Assembly (NCBI GenBank): GCA_034659075.1
Contig: JAYEGM010000222.1
Coordinates: 1-64,000 of the forward strand
Direction of reading: 5' to 3'
DNA from: BMS3Bbin11 sp034659075
Lineage (GTDB): Bacteria; Pseudomonadota; Gammaproteobacteria; BMS3Bbin11
DNA length: 64,000 nucleotides
The notes beneath the pieces are model-generated. The model saw only the letters and a list, made by a program, of their open reading frames with translations. It had not been told where the DNA came from and searched no databases. Below are positions 35,045 through 44,381 of the stretch, piece after piece. How positions within the stretch are numbered: the first letter of the stretch is position 1; each line of letters starts with the position of its first letter. Both the position numbers and the translations under genes were made by a program.

Positions 35045-35737
35045 TCATCCTCTATCAGGTAAATCTTCAGTAAAAACTCGTCTTAACTGTCTGGAAATAA
35101 AAGAAAGAGCCTGATGCTCCTCAACAAATTCTTTGTAATGGGAATCTGAGCTAAGCACGTTCCCACAGACCTTTTCTTCAAGCTCTGCCCATCTACTGCA
35201 ATTATTATAGATCTGGCTCAGCTCACTTTTACTAAACTGAATTTTTCGTTGATATGAACCCTGGTTTGACATAAAACCATCATCCAGCTGTGACACATCA
35301 ATATAGGCCGCCATAACCTGCCTGAAATCGGTCAGTAAATTCTCGGTGCGAATCCAGTGATAGATGCTGTCCAGTTCATAATAATCAAAAATCACCTCAT
35401 CAATTTTCACCAGTCGCCAGTCAGAAGTATAGGGCTCCAGCCACCAGATCATCCCCTGTAGCAACTGCCTTCGGGTGTAAGGCCGGTCATCATTGCCCGG
35501 ATTCCACTTACTGTGCTGACTATAGTGCACCCCCCAGCTTTTTAGTAATGAAGGCAAACGCCTGATATTTGAAATCCGGTTAAGTCCTGCGATGCCTTCC
35601 TGCCTGAATGAGTTGTGTTTTTCCTGCCCGTCAATAAACCGTAGGCTACCGTCATCCACAGTACGAAATAATAAATGCGTACTGTCTCCGCCTGTTTTGG
35701 GTATATGCGCCCAGGCGAATCTTTCACCTATAGCCAT
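35045..35737 (-). CDS. Sulfotransferase-like protein
   Basis: The N-terminus holds HIPKTGGDST (residues 11-20), the phosphosulfate-binding loop typical of sulfotransferases that use PAPS. The remainder of the 230 residues fits a small single-domain sulfotransferase-like fold, with WLEPYTSDWRLVKIDEVIFDYYELD in the middle. No signal peptide is seen. Acceptor substrate is unknown. It is followed after ten bases by the thioredoxin-HEAT gene. The family call rests mainly on the P-loop motif. Confidence 0.75.
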   Translation of the reverse strand: MAIGERFAWAHIPKTGGDSTHLLFRTVDDGSLRFIDGQEKHNSFRQEGIAGLNRISNIRRLPSLLKSWGVHYSQHSKWNPGNDDRPYTRRQLLQGMIWWLEPYTSDWRLVKIDEVIFDYYELDSIYHWIRTENLLTDFRQVMAAYIDVSQLDDGFMSNQGSYQRKIQFSKSELSQIYNNCSRWAELEEKVCGNVLSSDSHYKEFVEEHQALSFISRQLRRVFTEDLPDRG

Positions 35738-35835
35738 CTATAGCCACCATTTACCCATTTGAGGGTGCAATCACGACCAAGCTCTCAAACATGTCTTTTT
35801 AAACTGCTATAATCAGCAGCCGATTTATCGAAATA

Positions 35836-36870
35836 GTGATTCTAGCATTGAAAATTGCACATTGGTTATTGGGGATTTGCCTGCTGATCTTTCTAATGGT
35901 AGTGATCGGCGGCATGACACGCCTGACTGGCTCCGGCCTTTCCATGGTTAACTGGGCTCCGGCAACAGGATTCATTCCTCCGTTTACAGAAGCCCACTGG
36001 CAGGAACTGTTTGACAACTACAAACAGTATCCGCAGTTCCTCAAGCTTAACCAGCATATGGAACTTGTCGACTTTAAAGGTATCTTCTGGCTGGAATTCA
36101 TTCATCGCGTACTGGGAAGAGTCATCGGCCTCGCTTTTTTACTGCCTTTTCTTTATTTCTGGTTTCGCGGCATGATTACAAAAAGTCTGGCACCAAAACT
36201 CGTCATCATGTTTATTCTTGGCGGCCTGCAGGGCGTTCTGGGCTGGTACATGGTCAAAAGCGGCCTGGTCAATGATCCGCATGTCAGTCAATACCGGCTA
36301 ACAGCCCACCTGATGCTGGCGGTGGCTATCTACTGCTATGCACTGTGGGTCGCGCTTGGCCTGTTAGCAGAGGACAGGCCAGCTACAGGCTATACAATGG
36401 ATATTGAAAAACTCACGGGAAAAAGCCTGCTATTGCTGGGGCTGGTGCTCATCACCATGGCATCAGGCGGTTTTGTCGCCGGTCTCAAGGCCGGACTGAT
36501 TTACAATACCTTCCCACTAATGGGTGACAGCCTGATAGCCCCCGGAGTCTATTCCCTTTCGCCCTGGTATTTGTCCGCATTAGAAGATGCCGTTACAGTG
36601 CAATTCAATCACCGCCTGATTGCCCTGACGACTTTTTTCCTGATTGTCGGTTTATTTTTTTACAGTCGTAAACTTGACCTTCCCACACTGACAAAAAACC
36701 TGCTGACCCTGGTGCTGGTTGCCAGCATAATTCAGGTGAGCCTGGGAATTTCGACACTGCTGCTGAAAGTCCCGCTGGTACTCGGAGCCAGTCATCAGGC
36801 CGGTGCACTGATATTGTTGAGTAGTCTGCTGCTGCTGTACCACCATGTGAAAAATACAAAACCGGTATGA
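35836..36870 (+). CDS. ctaA: Heme A synthase (COX15/CtaA family)
   Basis: This inner-membrane enzyme converts heme O to heme A for aa3-type cytochrome oxidases. The 344 residues have eight hydrophobic segments in two four-helix halves. Family histidines occur in EFIHRVLGRVIGL, YRLTAHLMLA, QFNHRLIAL and LGASHQAGALIL. The motif GGMTRLTGSGLSMVNW begins the first half. The start is GTG at 35836, with a TTG at 35848 as alternative; neither has an obvious ribosome-binding site. No oxidase subunits or ctaB lie in the window. msrPQ follows on the same strand after 114 bases. Confidence 0.93.
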   Translation: MILALKIAHWLLGICLLIFLMVVIGGMTRLTGSGLSMVNWAPATGFIPPFTEAHWQELFDNYKQYPQFLKLNQHMELVDFKGIFWLEFIHRVLGRVIGLAFLLPFLYFWFRGMITKSLAPKLVIMFILGGLQGVLGWYMVKSGLVNDPHVSQYRLTAHLMLAVAIYCYALWVALGLLAEDRPATGYTMDIEKLTGKSLLLLGLVLITMASGGFVAGLKAGLIYNTFPLMGDSLIAPGVYSLSPWYLSALEDAVTVQFNHRLIALTTFFLIVGLFFYSRKLDLPTLTKNLLTLVLVASIIQVSLGISTLLLKVPLVLGASHQAGALILLSSLLLLYHHVKNTKPV

Positions 36871-36984
36871 GCATGGGGCTGTAGTGATTAACACGAAACT
36901 TAATAAATATAAACACTAGGGAACTCGAAGGAACTCACTATACATAACTGGTGTCTTTATTCTTGACAATAACAGGAAAACACC

Positions 36985-37971
36985 ATGTTCATAATACGAT
37001 CCAACGATATCGGACAAAACTCTGGTATCAGCCCCAGTGAAATTACCAGTCAAGAAGTCTTCCAGTCACGCCGCCGTTTTCTGCAGGGAGGCGCCGCACT
37101 GGCTGTCGGCAGCGGCCTGGGCATAACATCCATGCTGGCGACACAAAAAGTCGGCCACGCAGCTGCCAAATTCAGCAACCTTATCAAAAGCCCCTTCAAT
37201 ACGGACGAAACGCAGACTCCCTATAAAGATGTCACGACCTATAATAACTTTTACGAATTCGGCACCAGCAAGGCCAGCCCGGCTGGCATGGCGAAAAACT
37301 TTAAAGCTGAACCCTGGGCCATTGCCGTCACAGGTGAAGTAGAGAAACCACTGACGCTGGATATGGAAGACATACTCAAACGATACACAATGGAAGAACG
37401 CATCTATCGCCTGCGCTGTGTCGAAGCCTGGTCTATGGTCGTGCCCTGGGTCGGCTTCCCGCTGGCGAGTTTAATCAGGGATCTGAAACCCACTTCAAAA
37501 GCAAAATATGTCGCTTTTCGAACACTGCATGACCCGAAGCGAATGACAGGACAGAAAACTTCCCTGTTCGGCAGTGGGCTGGACTGGCCCTATCGCGAAG
37601 GCCTGCGCATGGATGAGGCCATGAATCCGTTGGCCATACTCGCTGTGGGTTTATACGGGGAGGTTCTGCCAAATCAAAATGGCGCACCTATACGCCTTGT
37701 TGTGCCCTGGAAATATGGTTTCAAAAGTATCAAATCGATTGTTTCGATTGAGTTCATCGAGAAACAACCCGAAACGACCTGGGAGAAGTTAGCGCCAAAA
37801 GAATATGGCTTTTATGCCAACGTCAACCCTGAAGTCGATCATCCACGCTGGAGCCAGGCCAGAGAGCGGCGGCTGGGCGAGTTCCGTAAACGCAAAACGC
37901 TAATGTTCAATGGCTATGAAGAACAGGTCGCCGGCATGTATAAAGGCCTTGATATGAAGAAGTTCTTTTAA
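36985..37971 (+). CDS. msrP: Methionine sulfoxide reductase catalytic subunit MsrP
   Basis: MsrP (YedY) is a periplasmic molybdenum enzyme that repairs methionine sulfoxide in envelope proteins. A twin-arginine signal is visible (SRRRFLQGGAALAVGSGLG, near residues 30-50). The molybdenum ligand is C145 in RLRCVEAWSMVVPW, and the family blocks VPWVGFPL, NGAPIRLVVPWKYGFKSIK and NPEVDHPRWSQA are present. AGGAA precedes the ATG. The heme partner gene msrQ starts five bases after the stop codon. Confidence 0.96.
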   Translation: MFIIRSNDIGQNSGISPSEITSQEVFQSRRRFLQGGAALAVGSGLGITSMLATQKVGHAAAKFSNLIKSPFNTDETQTPYKDVTTYNNFYEFGTSKASPAGMAKNFKAEPWAIAVTGEVEKPLTLDMEDILKRYTMEERIYRLRCVEAWSMVVPWVGFPLASLIRDLKPTSKAKYVAFRTLHDPKRMTGQKTSLFGSGLDWPYREGLRMDEAMNPLAILAVGLYGEVLPNQNGAPIRLVVPWKYGFKSIKSIVSIEFIEKQPETTWEKLAPKEYGFYANVNPEVDHPRWSQARERRLGEFRKRKTLMFNGYEEQVAGMYKGLDMKKFF

Positions 37972-37976
37972 GCTCC

Positions 37977-38600
37977 ATGACGAACAGACAAATCACTTTC
38001 ACAAAAATAAGCGTTTTCTTTCTGGCGCTGGTCCCATTTTCTCTACTTTTATTACGCGCCTGGAACAATGAGCTGGGGGCCAACCCTATCGAGGCCATCA
38101 CCGACATGACCGGCATTTGGACTATACGCTTTCTGGCCATTACACTGGCCATCACTCCCCTGCGCAGACTAACAGGACAGGTGATATTCATCCGTTTCCG
38201 ACGCATGCTTGGACTGTTCACTTTTTTCTATGCCAGTCTGCATTTCCTCACCTATGTCTGGCTGGATCAATATTTTGACTGGCCATTTATAGTTAAAGAT
38301 ATTGCCGAGCACCCCTATATCATCGTCGGCTTCACCACTTTCCTTATCTTGCTTGGCATGGCGGTAACATCGCCTCGTTTTATGGTTCGCAAGATAGGTA
38401 AGAACTGGAAAAGATTGCATCGCCTGATCTATCCAGCAGCCTTCCTTGCATCATTACATTTTATCTGGCTAGTGAAATCTGACATTCGTGAACCACTACT
38501 TTATTTTGTTCTATTTACTGTGCTTATGCTATTGAGACTGCCGTCAGTGCAGCAGAAAACACCACTAGTCTCCAACTGGTTTCGTTCTGTAAAGATTTGA
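37977..38600 (+). CDS. msrQ: Heme-binding membrane subunit MsrQ
   Basis: MsrQ (YedZ) is the membrane flavocytochrome that passes respiratory electrons to MsrP. The 207 residues have about six hydrophobic segments. Heme-ligand candidates are the histidines in FTFFYASLHFLTYVWLD and in RLHRLIYPAAFLASLHFIWL, as in the ferric-reductase-like family. TGIWTIRFLAITLAITPLRR is a typical N-terminal block. It follows msrP after five bases. Confidence 0.95.
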   Translation: MTNRQITFTKISVFFLALVPFSLLLLRAWNNELGANPIEAITDMTGIWTIRFLAITLAITPLRRLTGQVIFIRFRRMLGLFTFFYASLHFLTYVWLDQYFDWPFIVKDIAEHPYIIVGFTTFLILLGMAVTSPRFMVRKIGKNWKRLHRLIYPAAFLASLHFIWLVKSDIREPLLYFVLFTVLMLLRLPSVQQKTPLVSNWFRSVKI

Positions 38601-38611
38601 ACTCTATGTTC

Positions 38612-38637
38612 ATTTCTTTTTTTATGAAAAAAGAAAT
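38612..38637. terminator. AT-only hairpin after msrQ
   Basis: Perfect 11-base stem ATTTCTTTTTT/AAAAAAGAAAT with a four-base loop, 12 bases after the msrQ stop. No GC stem and no separate T-run, so terminator function is only plausible. The gap 38601-38886 holds this hairpin and the A9G8 tract and no convincing gene. Confidence 0.4.
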
Positions 38638-38689
38638 CCACCCAATATGTTGGCCTACGGCTGCTCTGCGTTCTTCTGGGGTAGACGAC

Positions 38690-38706
38690 AAAAAAAAAGG
38701 GGGGGG
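38690..38706. repeat. A9G8 homopolymer junction
   Basis: Nine A residues run directly into eight G residues. Such tracts are prone to slippage in the cell and to sequencing error. It lies between convergent msrQ and batD. Confidence 0.6.
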
Positions 38707-38886
38707 CGTGTCAGATCATAACCGAAGCCCCAGCTCATCCTGAAATTCTCGACAAAGGTAAAATCGAACAGGCCGTCGCATGCAGCTGTTCGTATTGCAG
38801 CAGGCAAATGCTTTAGCATCGATTTTGACCTGTATATCTCTTTTTGTGTTATCAAGCGGTGCGCTTGTCTGAGGTATTTTCGATCA

Positions 38887-40692
38887 TCAGTCAGGATAAA
38901 GAGGCTCTAATACATCGCGGACAGGCTTTTCACTTGCCCTGAAAGCCAGGCCATTCCTGAATTTTTCATAAAACCGCCGGCCATCCCAGCCCGTCTCATC
39001 CGTGGCATAAAGAAACCTGTCCAGCAGGATCAACTCCTCACTGCCCTGATCCAGCAAGGCCGCCAGAGCAGGCAGGGTTTTCGGTGGGTTTTCCGGTTTC
39101 GCCAGGGCGGCCATTTCCAGCAGGACGTCTACCGCAGCATTCGCATCATTACTATTGCATGCTTCATGTAAACGCTTCTGCAACTCACGCTGGCTCCGTA
39201 TATGTTCTGCATTATCTTCTGCAACAAAAGGTATATTACGGCCCTTATCAGCGTTTTTACCAGAGACTCTATTCCGTCGCAGAAACAGTGCAATAATCAA
39301 AACCAGAAGTATCAGCAACAACCAATATTTCTGCAGAGTATTACCTAACCAGCCTGTCTGCCGGCGGCTGTCAGGATCATCTACACTATCACCTATGGGT
39401 AAATCCGACATCTGGCCTGCCTCGGCTGTATTTTCAGTCTGTACCACAGAACCAGCCGGAAGATTTTTTCCGGCTACTACATCCACACTCCATTGAGGCA
39501 GCACCGCCGTGCGTTCAACTCCTGCCTCGGTATCCCACCAGTGTAATTTCAACTCAGGGATGACCAGTGCACCTGCCTTTGTCGGCATATAAGTCAGGTT
39601 TTGTTTGCTGATACCATATACCCAGACTCCATCAGTTTGGGTTTCCGATACAGGCTGTTCCGGATAAATCTTAACGCCATCCACCTCATTGACGTCCAGA
39701 GTTGGCAGCAGAGTTGCCAGCATGCCTTTTGCCTGAATTGTAATGCTGCGGCTGACGGGCTCACCGACTTTAAATTCCGGTGGCTGTTCAAGCCAGCTAT
39801 CATTAAGTTTCAGTTCCGCCGATGGCAGCCAGTCGCTGGCTGAGTATGAAGCTGGACGTGGCAGGACCTGAATACTTAACGCCTTACCCTGTACCGTAAC
39901 GGGTCTTCCACGGTCAAACGCGCTGGCAAATGGATCGCCGCCAAAAAATCGCCGCATGCTCGGGTCAATACCAGAAGGCTGTCGCCTGCCTGCCGTCCTG
40001 CTAACCAGACTTCCGGTGAAACGTAATGGCGGTATCACTAGCTCACCGCTTTTTTCAGGAAAGATCGCATAGCGACGCTCAATAACGGTAAATGGCTTGC
40101 CGTTGCGCTGGCTGGTATAACGTTTATTCTTAGCTAGCTGTTCAACCAACGCATTATCAGGTGCAGGCTCGGACAAGCTGCCATCCAGTATAGGCTGATC
40201 AAAAACCAGCCGCACGGTGTAGAGTATTTGCTGCTGTAAATAGACAGGCTGGTCAGATGAAGCAACTTCGGCCTCTATAAAAATGTGCTGACCATCTTTC
40301 GCGGAGGATGCCACTGGCGGCGCTGATACTGTAACCTGTATCGGATTGGTCAGTTCTTTGCCTACCCGCAGTGACGGGATATGGAGCTTGCCGCTTGTTT
40401 TTGCCTGCAAACTAATCGTCCACGATGTTTTTGACGTCATCACACCATTGATAATCTGTACCTGCTGGCTGTTACCGGTACCCAGAATTTGAAAGTCTTT
40501 CTCCAGCAGCGATAAATCAGGCATTTCACGCTGCTTGCCATCACTGCTGATGAGCAGGGTGAAACTTTCACCTTCATAGACTATCGGCCTGTCGATACTC
40601 GCCTGCACAGATGCCTGGCTGAGTGATGTCGCCGTCAATAAGCCAAGTATTACCAGAAACTGGACAAACAACTTTCCATTTCTTGAAATCAT
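38887..40692 (-). CDS. batD: BatD-like membrane protein
   Basis: BatD proteins are the large periplasmic, membrane-anchored members of MoxR-linked bat operons, connected with aerotolerance or envelope stress. I start at the ATG at 40692 (MISRNGKLFVQFLVILGLL); the longer frame would begin with TTG. It has a signal peptide ending near QAS, then beta-rich domains (ASIDRPIVYEGESFTLLI, GKLHIPSLRVG, KSGELVIPPLRFTG), a C-terminal TM helix (YWLLLILLVLIIALFL) and a cytoplasmic tail. Length is 601 residues. It is the last gene of the six-gene operon. Confidence 0.9.
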   Translation of the reverse strand: MISRNGKLFVQFLVILGLLTATSLSQASVQASIDRPIVYEGESFTLLISSDGKQREMPDLSLLEKDFQILGTGNSQQVQIINGVMTSKTSWTISLQAKTSGKLHIPSLRVGKELTNPIQVTVSAPPVASSAKDGQHIFIEAEVASSDQPVYLQQQILYTVRLVFDQPILDGSLSEPAPDNALVEQLAKNKRYTSQRNGKPFTVIERRYAIFPEKSGELVIPPLRFTGSLVSRTAGRRQPSGIDPSMRRFFGGDPFASAFDRGRPVTVQGKALSIQVLPRPASYSASDWLPSAELKLNDSWLEQPPEFKVGEPVSRSITIQAKGMLATLLPTLDVNEVDGVKIYPEQPVSETQTDGVWVYGISKQNLTYMPTKAGALVIPELKLHWWDTEAGVERTAVLPQWSVDVVAGKNLPAGSVVQTENTAEAGQMSDLPIGDSVDDPDSRRQTGWLGNTLQKYWLLLILLVLIIALFLRRNRVSGKNADKGRNIPFVAEDNAEHIRSQRELQKRLHEACNSNDANAAVDVLLEMAALAKPENPPKTLPALAALLDQGSEELILLDRFLYATDETGWDGRRFYEKFRNGLAFRASEKPVRDVLEPLYPD

Positions 40693-40826
40693 AATTTTTC
40701 TATAGTTCCACTTCAATTTGTTAGCTCTGTGCAGGTTTCCCTTAAGAATTAAATCCAGGCTAACGCTGTATTAACATCCTTCTCATGTTCATCAGCGGGT
40801 AAAAACGGTCCATGATTTCTCCTCTC

Positions 40827-42752
40827 CTACCATGGCTGTGGGTCACCGGCTTTACCGGAACCACCGCCACGTTGTATATACTGATAACGTAATTTCCGAC
40901 GCAGCAAACCCGCCGGATCATCTGGAATCCGTCGCAGCCACTGTTCGGCTGCTATTTGTTCTTCGGAGCTTAAGTCTTCAGCTTCAGCAGTGGCTCTTCC
41001 TTTTCCTTGCTGATCACCATTCTCAGCTTGCTGTGGCTCTGCTGATTGAGCTTCTGACTGCTGAGCTTGTTCGGTACCTTTTTCACTGTCATTTCCTTCC
41101 TGCTGCTGAGCTGCCTGTTCTTCCTGCCGCTCAGACTCTTCACTTTCTGTATCCTTTCCAGCTTGTTCAGCGGCATCAGAAAAGGCGTTTTCATTGTCTT
41201 TCTTTTCTCCAGCGCCTGGCTTGTCCTCTGCCTGCTGCTGTACCTGTCCACCGCCTGAAGAATTGGATTCATCTCCCTGCTGACTATTCTTGCCCTGCTC
41301 ATCCTGCTGGTTTTGCTTATCCTGATCGCCTTGCTGCTCTTTGTTGTCCTGCTTAGACTGTTGATTCTGTTCCGATTGCTTTTGCTGCTGCAGTAATTTC
41401 TCCACGGCTTTCCTGTTGAATTCAGCATCATCCATCCCTGGCTGCTCTTTCAATGCCTTATCATAAGCATCAATCGCTTCCTGCAACTTGCCAAGTTTTG
41501 CCAGCGCATTGCCCTTGTTGTAGGCCGCGTCAACACTTTCAAGTGAAAAAAAATCTTTAACCGCTGCTTCGTAATCACCCTTACGATAATCTGCTACACC
41601 CTTGCGCAAAGGGTCCTGCGCCAGTTCAGATGCACGCTCTGCCTCACCTGCGAGCAGGGCTTTATGCGCCTGTTGATCCTGGCGCTGCCACAGATCCGTC
41701 ATACTGAATGCCATCGCCTGTTCATTTGGCATTACTGTAATGGCGAGCAGACAAACGCTCAGCAGCCAGCCACGCCGAAATGCCAGTGCGGCCAGTGGCA
41801 GGAGCAGGATAGCCAGCCAGGGCCCGGTTTCTTTCCAGCGGGTGGCCTCAAAAGTTTCATTTTCTGTATTGCTGCGAGAACCTTTGACGCGCGCTTCCAT
41901 TAGCCGGCTGATATCCGCATCACTGGCAGAAAGGCTGACATAGCTGCCACCACCGGCATTGGTAAGCTTTTGCATTGCCGGAATATTAAGACTGGTAGTT
42001 ATCACGTCACCGTCATTATTGGTAAAAAAACCACCCTTTCCGGTCGGCAATGGTGCGCCCTGCTCTGTGCCCATTCCCAGTACGGAGGTAATAACCCCCT
42101 GTTTTCGGAGTTTCTCTGCGACCTCGATAGTGCGCTGATCAGTATAAGAGTCGGCCAGCAGCAGAATTTCTCCCCGTAACCGCCCTGCCTGCTGCAGCAG
42201 TTCTGCTGCCTTCAGCAAACCCAGATCTGCGCGGCTGCCCTGCACCGGCATAATGCCAGGTTTCAGTGCCGGCAACATGGCGCTAATGGTGTCAGCATCA
42301 CGTGTCAGCGGTGACACAACAAAAGCATCGCCGGCAAACACCACAAGCCCGATAACGCCTTCCTGCTGTAGTTTCAGTATATCGGACACTTTAAATCGTG
42401 CACGCTCAATACGGGAGGGTTTAAGGTCGCTGCTGTTCATGGAACGGGATAGATCAAGTACGATAACACGCGCCTGATCTGTCTGAAAAACAGGCTGCGG
42501 AAGCTTCTCCCATACCGGGTTAGCCAGAGCGATGACTGTAATGAACCAGCCTGTCGACAGCAGCCAAAATGGCAATCGGTTGCCGCTGCCGGCTTTAGAA
42601 ATTCGCAACCAGCTCAATAGCTTTTTATCAATAATACTGGACCAGGCGTCATTTTCACTGCCACCCTGCCTCAGCAGCATGCCAAGAAGGAGAACTAAGG
42701 GCAGCAGTAAATAAAGCCACTGTGGCTGTAGAAAATGAAAATTTTCAGGCAT
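40827..42752 (-). CDS. BatB/BatC-type von Willebrand A and TPR protein
   Basis: I start at the ATG at 42752 (MPENFHFLQPQWL), which overlaps the upstream gene by eight bases. Two N-terminal TM segments frame the start of a VWA domain with the MIDAS motif DLSRS (D100, S102, S104). More hydrophobic residues lie near 310-350, and TPR repeats follow (AAYNKGNALAKLGKLQEAIDAYDKALKE). A long region of Gln, Glu, Asn, Ser and Asp follows and must be disordered. The tail is RRIPDDPAGLLRRKLRYQY, a usual ending of BatC-type proteins. In other genomes BatB and BatC are separate; here one 641-residue chain carries both. Confidence 0.9.
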   Translation of the reverse strand: MPENFHFLQPQWLYLLLPLVLLLGMLLRQGGSENDAWSSIIDKKLLSWLRISKAGSGNRLPFWLLSTGWFITVIALANPVWEKLPQPVFQTDQARVIVLDLSRSMNSSDLKPSRIERARFKVSDILKLQQEGVIGLVVFAGDAFVVSPLTRDADTISAMLPALKPGIMPVQGSRADLGLLKAAELLQQAGRLRGEILLLADSYTDQRTIEVAEKLRKQGVITSVLGMGTEQGAPLPTGKGGFFTNNDGDVITTSLNIPAMQKLTNAGGGSYVSLSASDADISRLMEARVKGSRSNTENETFEATRWKETGPWLAILLLPLAALAFRRGWLLSVCLLAITVMPNEQAMAFSMTDLWQRQDQQAHKALLAGEAERASELAQDPLRKGVADYRKGDYEAAVKDFFSLESVDAAYNKGNALAKLGKLQEAIDAYDKALKEQPGMDDAEFNRKAVEKLLQQQKQSEQNQQSKQDNKEQQGDQDKQNQQDEQGKNSQQGDESNSSGGGQVQQQAEDKPGAGEKKDNENAFSDAAEQAGKDTESEESERQEEQAAQQQEGNDSEKGTEQAQQSEAQSAEPQQAENGDQQGKGRATAEAEDLSSEEQIAAEQWLRRIPDDPAGLLRRKLRYQYIQRGGGSGKAGDPQPW

Positions 42753-43758
42753 GTTTCGCCTCTCTGCGCAGGAGGAAGCTGAGCAAAGACAGTTTCGACA
42801 AGGCCAGCAATATAGATAGAACCATTGCAATCGACAGAGGCCAGAAATACAGTTCATTTACCGGCCGGTATACTTCTACGTCATCGGCTATCGGCTCCAC
42901 CTCATCCAGCAGACTGTAGATTTGCAGCAGTGATTCAACATCCCTGGCGCGGTAATAACTGCCGCCTGTCTTGTCGGATATAGCCTGTAAGGTTTCTTCA
43001 TCGATATCGGCACTGACCGCTTGCTGTCGGCCAAACAAGTCTCGAACCATGCGACTGTCGGCACCCACGCCTATGGTATAAATTCTTATCTTTTCCTGCG
43101 CGGCAAGATCGGCGGCCTTCAGCGGCTCGATAGTGCCTGCTGTATTACTGCCATCTGTTAACAGGATTAGAACGCGATTCTGTTCAGGCTCATTGCGTAA
43201 ACGTTTGACTGCCAGGCCAATGGCATCACCGATGGCTGTTTTCTTTCCGGCCAGACCTATCGCAGACTCCTGCAGCAGTGTCTTTACTGTTTTTCTGTCC
43301 AGCGTCAGCGGAGTCTGCAGATATGCCCTGTCACCGAATAGAATCAAGCCAAGGCGATCACCGACACGTCGGTCGATAAACTCTCCGGCAACCGCCTTGA
43401 CCGCGGCCAGACGTGATACCTGCCGGTTGCCAATTACCATATCATCGGCTTCCATGCTGCCCGAAAGGTCGACTGCAAGCATCAGGTTCCTGCCCTGTAC
43501 CGGCAGTTGGATCGCATCACCAACTGACTGGGGGCGAGCGGCAGAAACCAGCAGCAGCAGCCAGATGACAACCGCAATTATGAGCCGGATACGGGACGCC
43601 GGTCCGGCTTCATGCTGCAGTTGTGAGTGCATGGCAGCGTAAAAGGGTACACGGATGGTAGAGATCTGCAGCTCATCCGCCTTCGGTAGCAATAGCCTGA
43701 TTAATAGCGGTAAAGGCAGCAGCAGAAAAATCCATGGTAATGAAAAATTTATATCCAT
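42745..43758 (-). CDS. BatA-type von Willebrand A protein
   Basis: This 337-residue inner-membrane protein has N-terminal TM helices (about 8-25 and 57-75), a periplasmic or cytoplasmic VWA domain with MIDAS residues D97, S99 and S101 (AVDLSGSMEADD), a later metal-site threonine region (ILLTDGSNTAGT), and a C-terminal TM helix (FWPLSIAMVLSILLALSKL). The stop codon overlaps the next VWA gene. A 143-base gap with a CCGGC hairpin separates it from the DUF4381 gene upstream, so a second promoter or processing site may exist there. Confidence 0.92.
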   Translation of the reverse strand: MDINFSLPWIFLLLPLPLLIRLLLPKADELQISTIRVPFYAAMHSQLQHEAGPASRIRLIIAVVIWLLLLVSAARPQSVGDAIQLPVQGRNLMLAVDLSGSMEADDMVIGNRQVSRLAAVKAVAGEFIDRRVGDRLGLILFGDRAYLQTPLTLDRKTVKTLLQESAIGLAGKKTAIGDAIGLAVKRLRNEPEQNRVLILLTDGSNTAGTIEPLKAADLAAQEKIRIYTIGVGADSRMVRDLFGRQQAVSADIDEETLQAISDKTGGSYYRARDVESLLQIYSLLDEVEPIADDVEVYRPVNELYFWPLSIAMVLSILLALSKLSLLSFLLRREAKHA

Positions 43759-43802
43759 TGTTGGCTTATATTTCTAAGTCCGCTGCACTCTCACAATCTC
43801 GT

Positions 43803-43825
43803 CTTTCCGGCGAATGCCGGATTCC
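43803..43825. repeat. TTCCGGC hairpin repeat (copy 1)
   Basis: TTTCCGGCGAATGCCGGATT forms a stem TCCGGC/GCCGGA around GAAT. It resembles the widespread TCATTCCGGC...GCCGGAATCC intergenic repeat and the copy at 59191-59215. Confidence 0.6.
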
Positions 43826-43901
43826 AGTGGCGGTAAAAAATAAAATACTTTCTGGATACTCGCATACGCGTGCAGGACGGTTTTTTTGTATCGGCATTGT
43901 T

Positions 43902-44381
43902 CTAGATTACCCTCGTATTTCGTTCAATCCATTTCCTGGCCAATTGCAGCAGGCCTTCTTTGTCTACATTACTTTTATGCATATAGGGCCCGGCCTCCAG
44001 CACACTGCCTGCGCCATTGACAAAGTCACCTTCTCCGCCATGCATGTCGAGAAAAGACAGCCAGCCTTTGCCTGTCAGTGCCGCCACTTCTTTTCGCGGG
44101 TATTTGAGTAAGGCAACGCGGCGCAGCAGCGTCGACACTGATGCCAGAAATTCAGGTATTTGGTCATCAGTCACCGTTTTCGATAAATCATCCAGTAGCA
44201 AAAATATTTCCCTTTGGGCTCTTTTCCGTCGCCAGAAACTGATCAAACGAATAGCCAGCCAGCAGAGAATCGCCACAGCAAGCAGAGCTACTATCCACCA
44301 GCCGGGTGCCGGCGGCCAGAATTCAGGACTGGCGGGCAGATGAACGTCTCGCAATTGTAATGTTTGCTCAGCAGGATTCAT
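43902..44381 (-). CDS. DUF4381 membrane protein
   Basis: The 159-residue protein has one TM helix near residues 28-48 (WWIVALLAVAILCWLAIRLI) and a basic segment after it, then a helical cytoplasmic region with ASVSTLLRRVALLKYPRKEVAALTGKGWLSFLD, which is the DUF4381 hallmark. Such proteins occur only as members of MoxR-bat operons; no biochemical role is known. The start codon overlaps the DUF58 stop by four bases (ATGA). Confidence 0.9.
   Translation of the reverse strand: MNPAEQTLQLRDVHLPASPEFWPPAPGWWIVALLAVAILCWLAIRLISFWRRKRAQREIFLLLDDLSKTVTDDQIPEFLASVSTLLRRVALLKYPRKEVAALTGKGWLSFLDMHGGEGDFVNGAGSVLEAGPYMHKSNVDKEGLLQLARKWIERNTRVI

Noticed and set aside
38655..38855. A 66-codon minus-strand frame between msrQ and batD
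   Set aside because: It runs through the C8T9 homopolymer tract and has no recognisable fold or ribosome-binding site; probably chance.
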